The notes: generated from the letters alone by a model not told the origin. Numbered from the stretch's first letter, positions 8,124 through 16,650 are shown. The stretch: DNA of 64,000 nt from Trinickia terrae (GCF_005144415.1 NZ_SWJE01000015.1:124001-188000), one strand, 5' to 3'. Numbers and translations: made by a program.

Positions 8124-9326
8124 ATGAGCGTCTCGCCGTTTATCTCGCGCGTAGTTTTGCGCAACTACCGCAGCGTCGGCCAGTGTGATGTCTCGCTTGG
8201 TCCCTTGACTTACTTGGTTGGGGCGAACGGCGCCGGCAAGAGTAACTTTGTTGACGCCCTGCATCTGGTATCGGATGCATTGACGAGTTCTCTGGATCAA
8301 GCACTCAGCCGTCGCGGTGGATTGGCCGAGGTTCGACGACGTTCCAGCGGACACCCGACACATTTTGGAATTCGCCTTGAGTTCACTTTGGGCGGAAGAG
8401 TTGGGCATTACGCTTTCAATATTGGATCACTTAAAAATCGCGGTTTCGAAGTCCAGACGGAAGAATGTAGCCTCGGAGGGATAGGAAGCGGACCGTACTA
8501 TCGAATCGAGCATGGTCAGGTAAAAGCGAGCAGTGAGCCGACCTTGCCGGCTTTGACTGAGGACCGTTTGGCTCTGGTCGCCTTGTCCGGGTTGAGTGCA
8601 TTTAGGCCAATTTTCGACGCCCTTACGGGGATGGGTTTTTACAACCTCAACCCCAAGCTGATGCGCGAGCTACAAAAAGCTCAGGAAGGCCGACTCATGA
8701 AGCCGGAGGGGGAGAACATCGCTAGCGTTATTGGTCACCTGGACAAAGTCAACGCGCAAGCCCTCCGAGTAATCGAAGAATATTTACAAACAGTGGTGCC
8801 GACGGTGCATGCGGTCAAGCGAGTTCAAGTGGGACCGATGGAGACGTTGGAATTTCGTCAGGACGTGCCGGGCGCCAAAGACCGTTGGCGCTTCGCCGCG
8901 CAGAACATGTCTGACGGCACGTTGCGCGCTCTGGGCGTGTTGACCGCGCTTTTTCAAAGCAACCGCGATTTCGCACCGACGCTGATTGGTATCGAAGAGC
9001 CCGAAACAGCTTTACATCCGGCTGCCAGCGCAGCACTTCGTGAAGCCCTGCAGCGTGCTTCGTCGCAGACTCAGGTCATTGTCACGAGTCATAGTCCGGA
9101 GCTTCTTGATGACATGTCTATCCGAGACGATCAGATCATCGCTGTGGTCTCTGATGCTGGCGAGTCCAAACTTGCACGAATTGATCCCGCTTCGCGCGAA
9201 GCTATCCGCAAGCATTTATTTTCTGCAGGCGAGTTGTTGAAGCTGGGCCAGCTCCAGCCAGATCCCGATGCAATTCGGGATCAGGCTACGCGCCAAGCTT
9301 CGCTCTTTGACGGAGGAGCAGTTTGA
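8124..9326 (+). CDS. OLD-like AAA family ATPase
   Basis: About 400 residues from ATG 8124; an earlier in-frame start at 8070 would only add a poor N-terminus. Walker A is GANGAGKS at residues 33-40. An ABC-type signature NMSDGTLRALG lies near residue 262, the Walker B segment LIGIEEPETALHP near 290, and a switch histidine in TSHSPELLDD near 320. This order defines the AAA_15/AAA_21 ATPases of the OLD/RecF-like group, which drive several anti-phage nucleases. There is no TOPRIM domain in this chain; the next gene, overlapping by 4 bases, supplies one. Probable cytoplasmic sensor or motor of a two-gene defense system (inference). Confidence 0.85.
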   Translation: MSVSPFISRVVLRNYRSVGQCDVSLGPLTYLVGANGAGKSNFVDALHLVSDALTSSLDQALSRRGGLAEVRRRSSGHPTHFGIRLEFTLGGRVGHYAFNIGSLKNRGFEVQTEECSLGGIGSGPYYRIEHGQVKASSEPTLPALTEDRLALVALSGLSAFRPIFDALTGMGFYNLNPKLMRELQKAQEGRLMKPEGENIASVIGHLDKVNAQALRVIEEYLQTVVPTVHAVKRVQVGPMETLEFRQDVPGAKDRWRFAAQNMSDGTLRALGVLTALFQSNRDFAPTLIGIEEPETALHPAASAALREALQRASSQTQVIVTSHSPELLDDMSIRDDQIIAVVSDAGESKLARIDPASREAIRKHLFSAGELLKLGQLQPDPDAIRDQATRQASLFDGGAV

Positions 9327-9913
9327 CTCGGTTATCCAGCATAGTGGAAGGGCACGGCGAGGTTGCCGCGTTACCGGTTTTGCTGAGGCGGATTGCTCTT
9401 TGGCGATCACCTCATACGCATGTCGACGTTCAAACTCCGATACGCGTGCATAGAGATCGTTTCCTGAATCGAGCGGACGAATTTAGCCGACATCTGACGT
9501 TGGCGGGAGACAAGTGTGGTGACGACGGCTGGGTTTTGATTTTGCTGGATGCTGATGACGACTGTCCTGCCGTTCGAGGCCCGGAGATTTTGGCGCGCGC
9601 ACAACAAGTATTGCCGCATCGAACGGTCTCTGTGGTATTGGCAAATCGCGAGTTCGAAGCATGGTTTATTGGGGCGGCTGCTTCATTGAACGGTCAGCGC
9701 GGCCTTTCTATTACGGCGGCGGCTGACTTGGAAGTCGACGCAGAGTCGCCGCGAGACGCTAAAGGGTGGCTTCGAGAGCGAATGTCGGGTGGAACCTACG
9801 GTGAAACGACTGATCAACCTGCGTTTGCGGCCCGGATCGATTTGCAACAAGCATTGGAGCGCTGTAGATCGTTTCGCAAGCTTTGCGATGAATGGGATAG
9901 AAGTGTCGCCTGA
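9323..9913 (+). CDS. DUF4276-like protein with TOPRIM-like motifs
   Basis: 196 residues starting at TTG 9323. That start is supported by GGAGGAG at 9312-9318 and the four-base TTGA overlap with the ATPase stop. The N-terminal VEGHGE glutamates and the LILLDADDDCP acidic cluster near residues 69-79 match the E and DxD metal sites of TOPRIM nucleases. ANREFEAWFIGA is the conserved DUF4276 segment. OLD-type systems split across two genes use such a protein as effector (PARIS uses a different TOPRIM-like family, DUF4435). Likely translated with the ATPase at fixed ratio. Target nucleic acid unknown. Confidence 0.72.
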   Translation: MTRLSSIVEGHGEVAALPVLLRRIALWRSPHTHVDVQTPIRVHRDRFLNRADEFSRHLTLAGDKCGDDGWVLILLDADDDCPAVRGPEILARAQQVLPHRTVSVVLANREFEAWFIGAAASLNGQRGLSITAAADLEVDAESPRDAKGWLRERMSGGTYGETTDQPAFAARIDLQQALERCRSFRKLCDEWDRSVA

Positions 9914-10022
9914 ATTCGCTGGCGGTTTCTGCAGTTGCAAAACCGACGCCGATCACGCGGTCTGATTTCCAAAAGGGCGATGAGGGGATAAAAATACAAA
10001 ACCCACGTCATTATTGGAAGAT

Positions 10023-10226
10023 GAACCCGCGTTCAGCTCGATTGCCGTGACGGATGCGTCGGGCAAGTCGGTCGTGAGCGGCAAATCGGCGGTGGATGCG
10101 TCGAACGCGAAGCACATGTCGGTCGCGCTCGCGGCGTTGACGCCGGGCGTCTACACGGTCGCCTGGGTTGCCGTTGCCGCCGATGGCCATCGCACCCAAG
10201 GGCACTACACGTTCACCGTGAAGTGA
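10023..10226 (+). pseudogene. copC 3' remnant (direct repeat copy 2)
   Basis: Encodes the last 67 residues of CopC with one change (Arg to Lys) but has no signal peptide or first domain half. An in-frame TTG at 10014 could allow a short product, but no ribosome site is evident. It is probably the original chromosomal copC end, displaced when the cassette inserted. The hairpin at 10237-10270 follows it. Confidence 0.88.
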
Positions 10227-10236
10227 TGTTCCGGGT

Positions 10237-10270
10237 GCGGCCGGCGCCGGCGCCGGGTCCCGCCGGCCGC
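10237..10270 (+). terminator. GC-rich hairpin after the copC remnant
   Basis: GCGGCCGGCG (10237-10246) pairs perfectly with CGCCGGCCGC (10261-10270) over a 14-base loop. No T run follows, so it may be a weak or Rho-assisted terminator. It was probably the ancestral copC terminator, now separated from copC by the cassette. Confidence 0.45.
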
Positions 10271-10302
10271 GCCCTCATGGAAATCCCGTACGGAAGCGGC
10301 AT

Positions 10303-10320
10303 CTTCATGAAAGCATGAAG
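10303..10320. promoter_or_regulatory. Inverted repeat CTTCATG-N4-CATGAAG upstream of the ABC importer
   Basis: A perfect 7-bp dyad with a 4-base spacer lies about 80 bases before the binding-protein gene. Its size and position fit an operator for a dimeric regulator. The response regulator at 14649 is an obvious candidate, but nothing in the sequence proves it. Confidence 0.4.
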
Positions 10321-10400
10321 AAGGGTTCCCGCCTCTAGAATCCCGCCATCGACACCAGACGAGTGGCATCCCGCCGCTCCGACAAGAACGGAGACAATCG

Positions 10401-11414
10401 ATGCGACCCACCTTCCGCGCACTTCGCCATATCGCTCTCGCTTCCAGCCTGTTGTTCGGCATTGCATCGCAGCATGCGATGGCCGACGACGGCGGCAAGG
10501 TCACGATCATGGTCGGCGGGATCACGAAGCTGATTTATCTGCCGGCTCGCCTGACCGAGCAACTCGGCTATTTCAAGGACGAAGGGCTCGACGTCGAGCT
10601 GCTGTCGCAGCCGGCCGGCGTCGATGCCGAAAACGAGCTGCTGGCCGGCGCAGTCCAGGGCGTGGTCGGCTTCTACGACCACACCATCGACTTGCAGACC
10701 AAGGGCAAGGAAGTCAAGGCGATCGTCGTGTTCGGGCAGGTGCCGGGCGAAGTCGAGATGGTGTCGACCAAAGCCGCCGACTCGATCAAGTCGATGGCCG
10801 ACGTCAAGGGCAAGACGCTGGGCGTGACGGGCCTCGGCTCGTCGACGAGCTTCCTCACGCAGTTCCTCGCCGGCCAGCACGGCATCCAGTCGACCGAATA
10901 CACGATGCTGCCGGTGGGCGCCGACGCGAGCTTCATCGCGGCGGTCAAGCAAGGCCGCATCGACGCCGGCATGACCACCGAGCCCACCGTTTCCGCGCTG
11001 CAGAAATCCGGCGACGCGAAGGTGCTCGTCGACATGCGCTCGGTCGAAGGCACCAAGGCCGCGCTCGGCGGCACCTACCCGGCTTCGAGCCTCTACGTTC
11101 AAGCAGCGTGGGCCGACACGCACAAGGCCCAGGCGGCCAAGCTCGCTCACGCGTTCGTGCGCACCATGCAGTTCATCCACACGCACAGCGCGGAAGAAAT
11201 CGCCGCGAAGATGCCCGACGACTACCAGAAGGACAAGGCGCTCTACGTGAGCGCGCTGAAGGCCTCGCTGCCGATGTACACGGCGGACGGCAAGATGCCG
11301 GCCGACGGCCCGGAGACGGTGCTCAAGGTGCTGTCGGCGTTCAATCCGTCGGTCAAGGGCAAGCACGTCGATCTGTCCAAGACCTACACGAACGAGTTCG
11401 TCAGCTCGAAATAA
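10401..11414 (+). CDS. NitT/TauT-type ABC transporter substrate-binding protein
   Basis: 337 residues with a signal peptide ending near residue 28 (ASQHAMA) and an SsuA/THI5-like periplasmic domain (ITKLIYLPARLTEQLGYFKDEGLDVELL). Proteins of this group bind sulfonates, nitrate, pyrimidine precursors or aromatic acids; the ligand here is not evident. It is first of a three-gene importer (binding protein, ATPase, permease) followed by a two-component system and a porin. RBS: GGAGA 9 bases before ATG. Confidence 0.88.
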   Translation: MRPTFRALRHIALASSLLFGIASQHAMADDGGKVTIMVGGITKLIYLPARLTEQLGYFKDEGLDVELLSQPAGVDAENELLAGAVQGVVGFYDHTIDLQTKGKEVKAIVVFGQVPGEVEMVSTKAADSIKSMADVKGKTLGVTGLGSSTSFLTQFLAGQHGIQSTEYTMLPVGADASFIAAVKQGRIDAGMTTEPTVSALQKSGDAKVLVDMRSVEGTKAALGGTYPASSLYVQAAWADTHKAQAAKLAHAFVRTMQFIHTHSAEEIAAKMPDDYQKDKALYVSALKASLPMYTADGKMPADGPETVLKVLSAFNPSVKGKHVDLSKTYTNEFVSSK

Positions 11415-11518
11415 ATCGGCCCGGGCCGGCCGCGCTCGCGCGGCCGGCATCGCCGAAAGGCTTCGTTGCACTCGAGGCGCCGCCTGTCGCGGCTCCGGTT
11501 TTTCCAGGGATGTGCCCC

Positions 11519-12316
11519 ATGAACCAAGTTCCTTCTCAAGGCGCGCCGGCCATCGAGTTCCGCTCGGTGTCGTGCCGCTTCATTTCTCCCGACGGCAAGC
11601 CGACCGTCGCGCTGCGCGATTTCAGCATGTCGGTGGCGCAGGGCGAGTTCATCGCGATCGTCGGCCCCACGGGCTGCGGCAAGTCCACCACGCTCAGCAT
11701 GATCACGGGGCTCCTGAAGCCCACGGCGGGCGAGGTGCGCGTGATGGGCGCGCCCGTCAACGGCATCGATCCGCGCATCGGCTTCGTGTTCCAGGCGGAC
11801 GCGGTGTTCCCGTGGCGCTCGGTGCTCGACAACGTCGCGGCCGGACCGCTGTTTCGCGGCCGCTCGAAGTCGGCGGCCTACGACGAGGCGAACGACTGGC
11901 TGCGCCGCGTCGGCCTCGAGAAGTTCGGCAAGCACTATCCGCATCAGCTTTCGGGCGGCATGAGGAAGCGCGTCGCGCTCGCGCAGACCTTCATCAACAA
12001 GCCGGAAATCCTCTTGATGGACGAGCCGTTCTCCGCGCTCGACATGCAGACGCGCACGCTGATGCAGGACGAGCTGCTGCAGCTGTGGTCGGCGAATGCG
12101 GGCTCGGTGGTGTTCGTCACGCACGACCTCGAAGAGGCGATCGCGCTCGCCGACCGCGTGTTCGTGCTGACCGCGCGCCCGGCGACGCTCAAGAAGGTGT
12201 ACGAGATCGACCTGCCGCGTCCGCGGATCACCTCGGAGATCCGCTACGAGCCGCGCTTTATCGAAATTTCGCGCGACATCTGGCACGATCTGCGCGAGGA
12301 AGTCCAAATTGCTTAA
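11519..12316 (+). CDS. NitT/TauT-type ABC transporter ATP-binding protein
   Basis: About 265 residues: Walker A GPTGCGKST, Q-loop FVFQADAVFPWRSV, signature LSGGMRKRVALAQ, Walker B ILLMDEPFSALD and switch THDLEEA. The Q-loop 'FPWRSV' form is typical of SsuB/TauB-like ATPases. ATG 11519 has AGGGA about 9 bases upstream; ATG 11510 in the same frame is possible. It follows the binding-protein gene by about 100 bases, and the permease starts 25 bases after its stop. Confidence 0.9.
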   Translation: MNQVPSQGAPAIEFRSVSCRFISPDGKPTVALRDFSMSVAQGEFIAIVGPTGCGKSTTLSMITGLLKPTAGEVRVMGAPVNGIDPRIGFVFQADAVFPWRSVLDNVAAGPLFRGRSKSAAYDEANDWLRRVGLEKFGKHYPHQLSGGMRKRVALAQTFINKPEILLMDEPFSALDMQTRTLMQDELLQLWSANAGSVVFVTHDLEEAIALADRVFVLTARPATLKKVYEIDLPRPRITSEIRYEPRFIEISRDIWHDLREEVQIA

Positions 12317-12341
12317 TACGACAGTACGACGGAATACACTC

Positions 12342-13202
12342 ATGGCATCCCGTGATAGCGCTTTGAAAATGGACCTCGAAACCGCCTCCGCAGACGAGAT
12401 CGAGCGGATGGCCCGGCGCCGCCTGCAGCAGCGGCACGCATTGATCATCAGCCTGCGGATCCTCGTGCTGGTCGTCGTGCTGGGCGGCTGGGAGATCTCC
12501 GGCCGCATGAAATGGATCGACCCGTTCTTTTTCTCGATGCCGTCGCTGATCTTCCTGCAGATCATCGACTGGTTCCAGAACGGCACCTCGCAAGGCCCGC
12601 TGCTCGTGCAGGTGTGGGTCACGCTCGAAGAGACGCTGCTCGGCTTCCTTATCGGCTCGGCCGGCGGCATCGTGTGCGGCGTCGTGCTGGGCCGCAACAA
12701 GCTGCTCGCCGACGTGTTCGACATCTACATCAAGATCGCCAACTCGATTCCGCGCGTGGTGCTCGGCTCGGTGTTCGTGATCGCGCTCGGCCTCGGCATG
12801 GCTTCGAAGGTCGCGCTCGCGGTGGTCATGGTATTTTTTGTGGTATTCGGCAACGCCTTCCAGGGCGTGCGCGAAGCCGACCGCTACATGATTGCGAACG
12901 CGCAGATCCTCGGCGCTTCGAAACGGCAGCTGACCACCTCGGTGGTGATTCCGTCGGCGCTCTCGTGGATTCTCGCGAGCCTGCACGTGAGCTTCGGCTT
13001 TGCGCTGGTCGGCGCGGTGGTCGGTGAATTCCTCGGCTCGAAGCAGGGTATCGGTCTCTTGATTTCGACGGCGCAGGGCGCCTTCAACGCGAGCGGCGTG
13101 TTTGCGGCGATGATCGTGCTGGCCGTGGTCGCGCTCACGACGGACTATCTGCTTACCGCACTGGAAAAACGTCTGCTGAAATGGAGGCCTTCGTCATTCT
13201 GA
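12342..13202 (+). CDS. NitT/TauT-type ABC transporter permease
   Basis: 286 residues with a first membrane segment near residue 30 (IISLRILVLVVVLGGWEISG) and about five more. The permease EAA loop is seen as DRYMIANAQILGASKRQL. ATG 12342 was preferred over TTG 12309, which would overlap the ATPase gene. It completes the importer. A 12-bp hairpin follows at 13222-13249, before the sensor kinase gene. Confidence 0.88.
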   Translation: MASRDSALKMDLETASADEIERMARRRLQQRHALIISLRILVLVVVLGGWEISGRMKWIDPFFFSMPSLIFLQIIDWFQNGTSQGPLLVQVWVTLEETLLGFLIGSAGGIVCGVVLGRNKLLADVFDIYIKIANSIPRVVLGSVFVIALGLGMASKVALAVVMVFFVVFGNAFQGVREADRYMIANAQILGASKRQLTTSVVIPSALSWILASLHVSFGFALVGAVVGEFLGSKQGIGLLISTAQGAFNASGVFAAMIVLAVVALTTDYLLTALEKRLLKWRPSSF

Positions 13203-13221
13203 CGCTCGGAATCGAACGCGA

Positions 13222-13249
13222 ACGTCCTTGCCTGCCGGCAGGGACGTTG
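13222..13249 (+). terminator. Hairpin between permease and sensor kinase genes
   Basis: AACGTCCTTGCC (13222-13233) pairs with GGCAGGGACGTT (13238-13249), with one G-T pair and a 4-base loop. No clear T run follows, so it may only partly reduce read-through into the two-component genes. Confidence 0.45.
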
Positions 13250-13268
13250 TTGCATTGGAGAGTGTGCA

Positions 13269-14639
13269 ATGTTGCTTAGCTTGCGCGCGCGCCTGCTGGT
13301 GTGGCTGCTGCTGCCGCTCGCGCTGTTCGTCTTCGTGACCGGCAGGATGTCCTACGACGCGGCCCGGCAGACCGCCGACCTGCTGCAAGACAACGCGCTG
13401 CTCTCTTCCGCTCGCACCATCATCGAAGACGTCGACTGGCAGAACGGCGCGCTGACGGCGAACATTCCGCCCGCCGCGCTGGAGATCTTCGAATCGCCCT
13501 ATCAGGACCAGGTGTTCTACAAGGTGGTCGTCGATCACGACAGGCTGCTGGGCGGCAGTCCCGATCTGCCGCCGCCCGCGGACAGCCGCCGCTTCCCGGT
13601 GTTCTACAACACCTCGCTCGGCGGGCTGCCGATCCGCGCGGTGGCTTACCAGCGGGAGCTTTATGACTCGGGCAAGGCCCAGCAGGTCACGGTGATCGTC
13701 GGCAAGACGCAGGCGTCGCGGCAGGCCATGCTCGAAGACCTCTGGCATCCGCAGTTGATCCGCCAGTGGCTGATGCTGGCCCTGGTCGTGGTGCTCGTGC
13801 CGTTCGGGCTCACGATGGAGCTGAGGCCGCTGATGAAGCTCAAGGACGATGTCGCCGATCGCGGGCCGATGGAGCTCCAGCCGATCCGCGTGCACCATCT
13901 GCCTTCCGAGCTGCGGCCGATCGTCGATGCGATCAACCAGTGCATCGCGCGCCTCAAGGTGCATGCGGCGACCCAGCGTCAATTCATCGCCGATGCGGCG
14001 CATCAATTGCGCACGCCGCTCACGCTGCTCGACACGCAGGTGCAGTGCGCGAGCCAGTGCGACCTGCGCGATCCGTCGCTCACCGAGGCCTTGACCGGCA
14101 TCCGCCGCACGAGCCAGAAGATGGCCGACGTGACGAGCCAGCTGCTGCTGCTCGCGCAGGCGGAGTCGGTATCGGCGCCGCGCATGCAGGCCAGGATCGA
14201 TCTGGCGGCAGTGGTGTCGGCGGTGCTCGAGGAGCTCGTGGTTGCGGCGCAGCAGCGTCAGATCGATCTCGGCGCGGAGCTGGCGGACGGCATGCATGTC
14301 GCGGGCAACGCGAGCCTGCTCGAGGCGCTCGTGACGAATCTCGTCGACAACGCAGTCCGCTATACGCAGGAAGGGGGGAGCGTGACCGCGATCTGCCGCC
14401 GCGAGGGCGGCGACGTGGTGATGCAAGTGGTGGACAATGGTCCCGGCATCCCGGCCGAAGCGCGCGCGCACGTGTTCGAGCGCTTCTACCGCGTATCGGC
14501 CGATGTCGAGGGCTCCGGCCTCGGCCTTGCGATCGTCCACCAGATCGCGCTCGCGCACGGCGGCACGGTTGCTATCATGCCGGGCCCGCAGCGCGTCGGG
14601 CTCGTCGTGACGGTCCGCCTGCCTGCATGGAGTGATTGA
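13269..14639 (+). CDS. Sensor histidine kinase (TctE-like)
   Basis: 456 residues: membrane segment at 8-25, a periplasmic 2CSK_N-like sensor region, a second membrane segment near 163-182, then HisKA with phospho-acceptor H245 in AAHQLRTPLTLL. The HATPase domain carries NLVDNAVRYT, VVDNGPGIP and GSGLGLAIV. ATG 13269 has GGAGAG 6 bases upstream. The partner regulator starts 9 bases after its stop. TctE/TctD-type pairs usually control uptake of organic acids, consistent with the flanking importer and porin. Confidence 0.92.
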   Translation: MLLSLRARLLVWLLLPLALFVFVTGRMSYDAARQTADLLQDNALLSSARTIIEDVDWQNGALTANIPPAALEIFESPYQDQVFYKVVVDHDRLLGGSPDLPPPADSRRFPVFYNTSLGGLPIRAVAYQRELYDSGKAQQVTVIVGKTQASRQAMLEDLWHPQLIRQWLMLALVVVLVPFGLTMELRPLMKLKDDVADRGPMELQPIRVHHLPSELRPIVDAINQCIARLKVHAATQRQFIADAAHQLRTPLTLLDTQVQCASQCDLRDPSLTEALTGIRRTSQKMADVTSQLLLLAQAESVSAPRMQARIDLAAVVSAVLEELVVAAQQRQIDLGAELADGMHVAGNASLLEALVTNLVDNAVRYTQEGGSVTAICRREGGDVVMQVVDNGPGIPAEARAHVFERFYRVSADVEGSGLGLAIVHQIALAHGGTVAIMPGPQRVGLVVTVRLPAWSD

Positions 14640-14648
14640 GGTAAGAGA

Positions 14649-15323
14649 ATGAAGCTGCTGTTAGTCGAAGACAACATCGAACTGTCGCATTGGATCGTCA
14701 ATTTGCTGCGCGCCGAGAATTTCGCCGTCGATTGCGTGCCCGACGGCGAATCGGCCGATTCGGTGCTGACCACGCAACGCTACGACGTCGTGCTGCTCGA
14801 CATGCGCTTGCCGCGCATGAGCGGCAAGGACGTGCTCGCGCGCCTGCGCCGCCGCCGCGACAACGTGCCGGTGCTGATGCTGACCGCGCACGGCTCGATC
14901 GACGACAAGGTCGATTGCTTCAGCGCCGGCGCGGACGACTACGTGGTCAAGCCCTTCGACGGCCGTGAGCTGGTGGCGCGCATCAAGGCGCTGATCCGCC
15001 GGCAGCTGAGCGACAAATCGGGCTGGCTCATGTGCGGCGACCTGCAATACATCTCCGATACGCGGGAGTTCCGCCACAACGACGTGCCGCTGAACCTGCG
15101 CCGCCGCGAGCACGCGATCCTCGAGACGCTGATGCTGCGGCAGGGCAAGACGGTGTCGAAGAACACGCTGATGGACAGCGTGTTCGGCCTCGACGACGAG
15201 CCGAGCGCCGACGCCATCGACATCTACATCCACCGGCTGCGCAAGCACCTCGCGGCCTCGAGCGCGCAGATCATGACGCTGCGCGGGCTCGGCTACATCC
15301 TGCGGTCGAAGGAAGAGGCGTAG
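14649..15323 (+). CDS. OmpR-family response regulator (TctD-like)
   Basis: 224 residues. The receiver domain has the acidic pair E7/D8, phospho-acceptor D51 (VVLLDMRLP), T in MLTAHG and K in VVKPFDG. A winged-helix effector domain runs from about residue 125 and ends in IMTLRGLGYIL. Encoded right after its kinase. Likely targets are the porin gene 200 bases downstream and/or the ABC importer upstream (inference from position). Confidence 0.93.
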   Translation: MKLLLVEDNIELSHWIVNLLRAENFAVDCVPDGESADSVLTTQRYDVVLLDMRLPRMSGKDVLARLRRRRDNVPVLMLTAHGSIDDKVDCFSAGADDYVVKPFDGRELVARIKALIRRQLSDKSGWLMCGDLQYISDTREFRHNDVPLNLRRREHAILETLMLRQGKTVSKNTLMDSVFGLDDEPSADAIDIYIHRLRKHLAASSAQIMTLRGLGYILRSKEEA

Positions 15324-15519
15324 TGCGGTTGAGGTTGCGGCGGCCCCTATCAGTAGTATCACTTAGTTGTTCGAATGAGACACGAAAGGAGCGTGAAGGA
15401 TTGAGGTAACTAGGATTCGTCTCATCCGTTGAACGTCGTGGTTGCCGATGACTTGGCAGGCGGTGGTAATCGACAGCGGACCAATCAGAACTTCAACGCA
15501 GCACCCTGAGGAGACAATC

Positions 15520-16650
15520 TTGAAGCAAAAGTACCTCGCGTTCGCCGTCACGGCAGGCGCACTCGCAGCAAGCAACGCACACGCGCAATCGAGCGTGCAG
15601 CTCTATGGCCTCATCGACCTGTCCGCCGTCGCCTACACGACGAACGCCGACAAGGCCGGCAACCACGTGATCGGCATGGGCCACGACGGCGAGCCATGGT
15701 TCAGCGGCAGCCGCTGGGGCCTGCGCGGCGCCGAGGACATCGGCGGCGGCTCGAAGATCGTCTTCACGTTGGAAAGCGAATTCGTTGCCGCGAACGGCAA
15801 CATGGAAGATTCCGGTCAGATCTTCGACCGTGACTCGTGGGTCGGCATCCAGAACGACACGTTCGGCGAGTTTTCGGCCGGCTTCCGGGACACCGTTGCG
15901 AAGGACTTCTCGGGACTCTACGGCGACCCGTACACCAGCGCGGAGTTCTCGACGAAGGAAGGCGCCTACACCAACTCCAACAACTTCAAGCAACTGATTT
16001 TCTACGCGGCTGGCCCGACGGGTACGCGTACCGAGAACGGCATCCAGTGGCGCAAGCTCTTCAGCAACGGCATTTATGCGGCTGCTGACTATCAGTTCAG
16101 CAACTCGACGCAGTTCGCCAACGGCTCGGGCTACCAGGCCGCGCTCGGCTGGAACGTTGGGCCAGTCTCCTTCGGCGGCTTCTACGATCACACGAACAAC
16201 GGCGGCTTCGTCGATCAGACGTACTCGGTGGGTGGCGACTATCGCTTCGGCATCGGCCGTGTCAACGCCGGTTACTTCCATTACACGGGCAAGCAGGGCT
16301 CGCTGCCGGACCGGGTGGACAACGCGTGGACGGTATCGTTCAAGCTCGCGCCGAAGGGCCCGCTGGACTATGAGCTCGGCTATCAGCAGATGCACGTGAA
16401 GAATGCCGCCTACAACAGCAGCGGCGATATCCCGAACGCCAACTCCGGCTCGTTCGACACGACGGCCACGACGGTCAACAACGGCTACAAGGAAACGGTC
16501 TACGCGTCGACCTTCTATCACCTGTCGAAGCGCACCGAGCTGTACCTGGCTGCCGACTACATGAAGCTGCACGGCGGCTACACGGTGGCGGGAACGAACG
16601 GCCACAACAGCCAGCTCGAAGTGGCGACGGGCATCCGCACGCGCTTCTGA
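15520..16650 (+). CDS. Gram-negative porin (Burkholderia type)
   Basis: Outer-membrane trimeric porin, 376 residues. The TTG start at 15520 is supported by GAGGAGA at 15508-15514 and gives the typical signal peptide MKQKYLAFAVTAGALAASNAHA. The mature protein begins QSSVQLYGLIDLS and ends in RTRF with the C-terminal Phe required for barrel assembly; the GLRGAEDIGGG turn is family-typical. It stands after the two-component system, suggesting regulated uptake together with the upstream importer. A clear terminator follows. Confidence 0.93.
   Translation: MKQKYLAFAVTAGALAASNAHAQSSVQLYGLIDLSAVAYTTNADKAGNHVIGMGHDGEPWFSGSRWGLRGAEDIGGGSKIVFTLESEFVAANGNMEDSGQIFDRDSWVGIQNDTFGEFSAGFRDTVAKDFSGLYGDPYTSAEFSTKEGAYTNSNNFKQLIFYAAGPTGTRTENGIQWRKLFSNGIYAAADYQFSNSTQFANGSGYQAALGWNVGPVSFGGFYDHTNNGGFVDQTYSVGGDYRFGIGRVNAGYFHYTGKQGSLPDRVDNAWTVSFKLAPKGPLDYELGYQQMHVKNAAYNSSGDIPNANSGSFDTTATTVNNGYKETVYASTFYHLSKRTELYLAADYMKLHGGYTVAGTNGHNSQLEVATGIRTRF

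Larger units (their letters stand above)
7834..10022 (+). mobile_element. Putative defense cassette bracketed by copC direct repeats (no integrase)
   Basis: This 2,189-base segment lies between the two copC 3' copies. It holds a structured leader, an AAA ATPase, a DUF4276-like protein and a 109-base tail. Its codon use is visibly less G/C-rich than the neighbouring genes. The form, gene 3' end rebuilt by the incoming element with the old end left on the far side, is that of an integrated island. No recombinase, transposase or terminal inverted repeat is visible. Homologous recombination or an integrase acting in trans would be needed. Confidence 0.6.

Noticed and set aside
7834-10022. Retron or reverse-transcriptase system in the cassette
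   Set aside because: No reverse transcriptase frame exists; only an ATPase and a TOPRIM-like gene are encoded, so the hairpin leader alone does not make a retron.
7834-10022. Insertion sequence or transposon
   Set aside because: No transposase, terminal inverted repeats or short target duplications; the flanking repeats are 204-bp gene ends, unlike IS target sites.
10014-10226. Independent 70-residue small protein gene
   Set aside because: It is the in-frame remnant of the copC 3' end with no signal peptide or ribosome site.
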